The notes under the pieces: generated by a model
Seen by the model: the letters and a program-made list of their open reading frames with translations, nothing else
Told to the model about the DNA's origin: nothing
Databases searched by the model: none
Shown here: positions 59,581 to 64,000 of the stretch, in pieces
Numbering within the stretch: the stretch's first letter is position 1
How the letters are laid out: every line of letters starts with the position of its first letter
DNA from: Papio anubis
Lineage: Eukaryota > Chordata > Mammalia > Primates > Cercopithecidae
NCBI RefSeq assembly: GCF_008728515.1
Contig: NC_044986.1
Coordinates: 62,795,159-62,859,158 of the forward strand
DNA: 64,000 nt
Direction of reading: 5' to 3'
Position numbers and translations under genes: made by a program

Positions 59581-59846
59581 ACCCAAAATACCTGCAGGTG
59601 GTATCAGAAGTGAGCTCTAAAAGGCCTGTGGCACTGATTACAAAAAAAAAAAAAAAATGTTAAGTGGTATTTCATATGGTGGTGGAGTGGGCAGACTCCT
59701 GCTTAAGATTCATAATCCTCATCAGTAGCACAAGTGTATCACACTCACAAGATAATATTGTATTGAAGTAATAGAAGAAATCATCCAGAAATGCAAAAAA
59801 TAGTTCACGTAAGATGCAAAATCTTATGACAAAATGAAATCCTGAA
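59581..59846. repeat. Right arm of a large inverted duplication
   Basis: Reverse complement of 58149-58390 with an expanded A16 run at 59641-59656. It starts 'acccaaaatacctgcaggtg' and ends 'aaatgaaatcctgaa'. Its flanks are ordinary single-copy DNA, unlike the left arm, which is bracketed by microsatellite. Confidence 0.92.
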
Positions 59847-60239
59847 CGAATAAATAGATCTGTATCGATATCAGGCCCTAAAGCCTATATTACTGAGAGA
59901 TAAAACGTGGGGGACAGCAACTTAGAGATAGGGCTATTACATTAAATGTATGATTACATTAGCTAAAAAGAAAAAGCACAAGAGATGAAGCAAAACAACC
60001 AAGAAACTCATCAAGATTTATGCTTCAAGTAATGTCCTAATAGCTGAGAATATCAAGATATGAGGACACTAACAAAAGTAGTATTATTCTATTGGATCAT
60101 TTTAAAAATTCCTTTTGTTCTGAAATCAAATAAAAATTAATAGGACTGGTCTGAGTAGCAGAATATACATTTCATACATTACATTTGTGTATGTCTATAT
60201 ATGTGTACCTTTACACATACACACAGATACACATAAACA
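59847..60239. other. Single-copy DNA ending in a TG/CA tract
   Basis: Alternating TG/CA text at 60181-60238 abuts the 3' side of the next L1. Confidence 0.45.
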
Positions 60240-60708
60240 ATCACATCTGTATTTCACATCTGTATTTCATCCTTCTCCATTCACTCATGAACAGACATTT
60301 AGGTTGATTTCATATCTTGTATATTGTGGATAAGGTTGCAATGAATGTGGGAGTGCAGATATCTTTTAAAGGTACTGATTTCATTTCCTCTGGATATATA
60401 ACCAGAAAAGGGATTGTTGGATCATATGGTAGTTCTATTTTTAATTTTTTGAGGAAGCTCCATACACTTTTTCATAACTGTACCAATTTCCATTCTCAGC
60501 AACATTATACCAGGGTTCCCTTTTCTTCACACTCTCGCCAACATTTATCTCTTGGTGGTTTTCTTTTTTAATAACAGCCATCTTAATAGGTGTGAGGTGA
60601 TATCTCATTTTGGTTTGATTTGCATTTCTCTCATTTGTGACGTTGAGCACCTTTTCATATACCTGTTGGCTATTTTTATGTCTTGTTTAGAAAAATGTCT
60701 ATTCAGGT

Positions 60709-60722
60709 ACTTTGGTCATTTT
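60709..60722 (+). repeat. Target-site duplication, left copy
   Basis: ACTTTGGTCATTTT, repeated at 61126-61139. Its complement starts AAAA, fitting the L1-endonuclease target. Confidence 0.9.
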
Positions 60723-61125
60723 CTTAATAAATACACAAACATATGTACATGTGCACATATACATGGGTATGCACATACATATACATATTTTAATAATTAT
60801 GAGCACCCAACGATATTTACAATTCTTTTTTTTTTTTTTTTTTTTTGAGACGGAGTTTTGCTCTTGTTGCCCAAGCTGGAGTGCAAAGTCGCGATCTTGG
60901 CTCACCACAACCTTTGCCTCCTAGGTTCAAGCGATTCTCCCTCAGCCTCCCAAGTAGCTGGGATTACAGGCATGTGCCACTATGCCGGCTAATTTTGTAC
61001 TTTTAGTAGAGATGGAGTTTCTCCATGTTGGTCAGGCTGGTCTTGAACTCCGGACCTCAGGTGACCCGCCTGCCTTGGCCTCCCAATGTACTGGGATTAT
61101 AGGCGTGAGCCACCACAGCTGTCCC
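60723..61125 (-). mobile_element. Alu (AluS-like) with ~100-bp 3' transduced flank
   Basis: Minus strand: the Alu body runs from 61125 (5' end) to 60847 and its A-tail is the T-run at 60826-60846. Between the tail and the left duplication lie 103 bp of non-Alu, non-L1 DNA (60723-60825). The 14-bp duplication encloses Alu plus that DNA, so both were inserted together. L1 text is continuous across the insertion. Confidence 0.85.
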
Positions 61126-61139
61126 ACTTTGGTCATTTT
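61126..61139 (+). repeat. Target-site duplication, right copy
   Basis: ACTTTGGTCATTTT, identical to 60709-60722. L1 text resumes directly after it. Confidence 0.9.
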
Positions 61140-61836
61140 TTAAATCAGGATATTTGGTTTTGTTATTTTTGTTTTTTGCCATTAAGTTGTGTGAGTTTCT
61201 TATATATTTTAGAGATTATTAACCCTTTTTCAGATAGTTTGCAAATATTTTTTCCAAGCTATAGTTTGTCTTTTTATTCTGATGATTGTTTTGCTATACA
61301 AAAGCTTTGTATAGTCCCACTTGTTTAATTTTGCTTTCAGTGCCTGTGCTTTTGGTGTCATGTCCAAAATATCATTATGAAAGACAATATCAAGAAGTTT
61401 TTCCCTTGTTTTCTTCCAGTAGTTTTAGAGTTTCACCTCTTATGGTTAGGTCTTTAATTCATTTTGACTTAATTTTCATATACGGTGTAGATAAGCATCC
61501 AGTTTCACTCTTTGCATGTGGATATCCAGTTTGCCCAACACCAATTATTGAAAAGACTACCCTCTCCCCATCATGTCTTCTTGGCAGCTTTGCTGAAAAT
61601 TAGTTGACTTTATAAACTTGGGTATATTTCTGGGCTTTTTATTCTGTTCCATTGGCCCATGTATCTGTTTTTACGCCAGTAACGTAGTGTTTGGTTACTA
61701 CTACTTTGTAGTATAACTTGACATTAAGGAATGTCATATCTCCAACTTTATTTTTCTTTCTCAAGATTGTTTTGGCTATTGAGGTTCTTTTGTAATTCTA
61801 CATTAATTTTATAATTTTTCTATTTCTGTGAAAAAT

Positions 61837-62149
61837 GCTATTTAAGTGTGTACATCATTTTAAATTAATTATAATAGTGAAGGTATGCCCTAGTTTAAAT
61901 TGTTCATTTTGTAAGATATGCCTTACACTTTTGCACCTTGCAAAATGAGCATTAAAAATTAGGAACAGTATTTGGCTAATTTGTTCCTGTGATCTAGAAT
62001 ATATAATTTTATTCTATGGCAGGAGTTGTATATTATCACTTCGGAAGAAAGCGATATAATCCACTTGTATAGCATGGTGTAGCTAATAAATAGCATTTTA
62101 TACTTTGTCTCTTTTTTCCTCTCCCTCTCATACTTTCCCACTATTTTAA
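61837..62149. other. Single-copy AT-rich DNA
   Basis: Nothing recognised. Confidence 0.4.
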
Positions 62150-62400
62150 ACAGCTTTATTGAGTTACAATTGACATAAAATAAACATCCCATATTTCAAG
62201 TGGGTGTACAATTTGATAAATTTTTGGTAGGTTACTGATTGAATTTTTTACATGAATAACCAGTTGTTCCAACACCATTTGCGGAAATGATTATCCTTTG
62301 CCCACTGAATTGCCTTCGAACTTTGGTTGAATATCAGTTGTCTACATCCATGTAGATCTTTATGGATTCCAGTCACTTCTATTGGGGGCCCATGTCTAAA
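62150..62400 (-). mobile_element. Old L1 fragments (3'UTR-type and ORF2-type text)
   Basis: 'gctttattgagttacaattgacata' at 62151-62175 is typical of old L1M 3' regions. 'aaccagttgttccaacaccatttg' with 'cctttgcccactgaattgcc' at 62257-62320 is minus-strand ORF2, the same ORF2 segment present in the previous L1. This is therefore a different element. Confidence 0.65.
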
Positions 62401-62981
62401 CACAAAATTCATTATGTTTTATATGTACTTTATACACATAGACTGAACGCAATATACAATGTTTTAATAATTTTGTTAATGAAAAGAATTGCATATTTTA
62501 AATCATCAGAAAGCAAAGGTGTCACCATCTTGGCCACCCATATGAGCCATCTGTGGTTGTTTGGCATCACCATCATTCTTGATTTTGAATTTATATGCTA
62601 CTGATAAGCAACAATTTCTTTAATTTATTTACCCATAAGTATTTATCTGCAAAAAAAATATGGCATGCCATTAATACAGTAAAAAAAAATGTATCTAGGG
62701 TAACGAAGCAGCACAGTAGCATCACCAGAATTCCTGTATCAGCTGTTGAACAGCAGCAACAACCAACAATGGCAGGCTTTCAGTCTCCACCTATGATGCT
62801 GTGTTTTGATTAATAGGTTACTGTATGCTGAATTTTTGTTTAGGTGAGGAAGAAAAATCAAAATAGTTGAAGGACCAGGAAGTGAGTCCTCTAGGGATGA
62901 AGAGGCATTTTGTGGATGACTTTTAAAAATGTTTCCTTCAGAGTCATCTTGCCTCAATAACAATGGTTTTTGTCTTAGAAG

Positions 62982-62992
62982 TCTCTCTTTGG
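62982..62992 (+). repeat. Target-site duplication, left copy
   Basis: TCTCTCTTTGG, repeated at 63314-63324 beyond the Alu tail. Confidence 0.88.
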
Positions 62993-63313
62993 GATTACAG
63001 GCATGATCCTGAGGTGGATCACCTGAGGTCAGGAGTTCGAGACTAGCCTGGCCAACATGGTAAAACCCCGTCTCTACTAAAAATATAAAAAATGTAGCCA
63101 GGCATGGTGGTGGGTGCCTGTAATCCCAGCCACTCAGGAGGCTGACTCAGGAGAATCGCCTGAACTTGGGAGGTGGAGGATGCAGTGAGCTGAGATCATG
63201 ACACTGCACTCTAGCCTGGGCAACAAGAGCGAAACTCCACCTCAAAAAAAAAAAAAAAAAAAAAAAAGAATAAGAATTAGTAGTAGTAGTAGTTGTCATC
63301 ATCGTCATCGTCA
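62993..63313 (+). mobile_element. Alu with inverted 5' stub and extra 3' tail
   Basis: The body from ~63008 ('gaggtggatcacctgagg') to the A-tail (63244-63267) is plus-strand Alu. The first ~14 bases ('gattacaggcatga') are the reverse complement of the Alu head. Another 46 bp, (TAG)n then CAT/CGT repeats (63268-63313), lie between the A-tail and the right duplication. The element sits inside Tigger. Confidence 0.82.
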
Positions 63314-63324
63314 TCTCTCTTTGG
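63314..63324 (+). repeat. Target-site duplication, right copy
   Basis: TCTCTCTTTGG. Tigger text continues directly after it. Confidence 0.88.
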
Positions 63325-63627
63325 CTTTATAAACTGACATGATTTCTTGTTCTGTTATAAATGCACAGTACTGTAGTCCTTCAATAAGCCCGTCACACAT
63401 TTTTAGCTTGTCCATAGGAACTTTTTCTTCAGTGTTAACGTCATTTTAATCAACACTACTATCACAATCAACTTGATTCAAAACCATTTGGACTATTTCA
63501 CCATCGGTCAATGAATTAAGAATTTGAATCTCATTATTGATGTTAAAAATAATCAAGTTCTCTGATATTTACTTCTGCTAGCCTAGGGAAAAGCTCTGAA
63601 ATTTTATTTTTTGTGTATGTAAGGAGG

Positions 63628-63936
63628 TCAGACACCATCTTTTTTCTCAGTTGGCCTACAGAATTCTTCAAAGTCACCACCTTGCTCATCGAGATCACTG
63701 AATATAGTCACAGGCAAGAGGTTGTGCCAGGAATGTACTACTGTGTCTTTAGTCACTGCCTTCCAAGTGTTAGCAATGGCATAAACAGCACCCTTCATGC
63801 TAAACTCCTTCTGAAAACCTTCCACACCCACACCTCTCTTCACTAGTGCTGGCATGATGTTCAAGAAAGTGTTTTTATATTTACTCTTCATCAATCTAAG
63901 GATACCTTGGTCACATGACTGAATTAATGAAGTCAC
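63628..63936 (-). pseudogene. Tigger (pogo-type) transposase remnant, DDE C-terminal part
   Basis: A 102-codon open frame that begins TSLIQSCDQGILRLMKSKY, matching the 'TSLIQPxDQG' block of pogo/Tigger and CENP-B-like DDE transposases. The Asp in that block is the third catalytic residue. Downstream are AIANTWKAVTKDTVVHSWHN and DLDEQGGDFEEF, the usual Tigger C-terminal region with an acidic tail. Upstream catalytic Asp residues would lie beyond 64000. The C-terminus continues, broken, past 63628, and the Alu insertion disrupts the element. Non-functional here; such transposases were domesticated elsewhere (CENPB, JRK, TIGD genes), but this copy shows no sign of that. Confidence 0.8.
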
Positions 63937-64000
63937 ATTTGGGGAAAGTATATGGCATAAGCATTATTTTTGATGAAAATTTCAGCTGAAGGATGAGCAG

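Larger units (their letters stand above)
60240..61836 (-). mobile_element. Old L1 (L1M/L1PB-like) ORF2 fragment, split by an Alu
   Basis: Minus-strand L1: plus-strand landmarks 'atttaggttgatttcatatcttg', 'ggatcatatggtagttctattttt', 'gttgagcaccttttcatat', 'ggatatccagtttgcccaac' and 'ctgttccattggcccatg' run from the C-terminus of ORF2 back through the C-terminal domain towards the reverse transcriptase. It is 5'-truncated near 61836 and lacks its own 3'UTR. The insertion at 60723-61125 interrupts it. Confidence 0.88.
62480..64000 (-). mobile_element. Tigger/pogo DNA transposon, runs off the window
   Basis: Tc1/mariner-superfamily Tigger element on the minus strand, identified by its transposase remnant (63628-63936) and by Tigger-like non-coding text at 62700-62990. 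The Alu at 62993-63313 splits it; text on the two sides joins smoothly once the Alu and one duplication copy are removed. The left boundary is uncertain (no terminal inverted repeat identified) and the 5' part lies beyond 64000. Tigger1 versus Tigger2 is not resolved. Confidence 0.75.

Noticed and set aside
59258..59620. 120-codon frame with many Cys and Ser
   Set aside because: It ends inside the inverted-duplication arm and shows no known motif. Treated as chance.

Overview
This window looks like primate, almost certainly human, nuclear DNA. It is AT-rich and CpG-poor, and it carries primate-only repeats (AluY/AluS, an L1PA-type L1, THE1 LTRs) over an older mammalian layer (L2, MIR, CR1/L3, MLT1, MER5A, Tigger). 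I see no bacterial-style gene, no CRISPR array and no structural RNA gene. No open reading frame looks like part of a host gene. Every reading frame I could identify belongs to a decayed transposable element. Host exons shorter than about 150 bp cannot be excluded by eye. Subfamily names come from remembered consensus features, not from an alignment search, so family level is firmer than subfamily level.

Layout. Positions 1-5.4 kb are mostly single-copy, with a (TC)n tract. At 5633-11583 lies a full-length-scale L1 (+) bounded by a 14-bp target-site duplication, with 5'UTR, ORF1 and ORF2 remnants and a 3'UTR, all heavily frameshifted. Positions 11.6-17 kb hold microsatellites, two Alus and an L2 fragment. 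At about 16980-21525 lies an older L1MA-like element (+) whose repetitive 5'UTR is joined directly to the endonuclease part of ORF2. Its ORF2 also contains a ~70-bp copy of its own 5'UTR. Positions 21.5-34 kb hold MIR, L2, an MLT1 LTR, a THE1 LTR (-) with a 5-bp duplication, and a long CR1/L3-like block invaded by a hAT-type element. Positions 34.0-35.9 kb are a four-Alu cluster in +,-,+,+ order, the last with an internal deletion. Positions 36-57 kb hold an MLT1-like LTR, a THE1 solo LTR (+) with a perfect 5-bp duplication, MER5A, several MIR and L2 pieces, (CA)n tracts and long single-copy stretches. Positions 58-60 kb contain a ~240-266 bp inverted duplication with a ~1.2 kb spacer. Positions 60.2-62.4 kb are old L1 (-) fragments, one split by an Alu that carried ~100 bp of 3' flanking DNA. 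From about 62.5 kb to the window end is a Tigger/pogo DNA transposon (-) with recognisable transposase sequence, split by an Alu with a rearranged 5' end.

How it works together: there is no operon or pathway here. The window is a palimpsest of insertions in a non-coding (intergenic or intronic) region. The informative content is the structural detail of individual insertions (target-site duplications, inversions, transductions, internal template jumps), the inverted duplication at 58-60 kb, and a few repeat-free AT-rich stretches that could be conserved regulatory DNA. I found no evidence of a new functional system.
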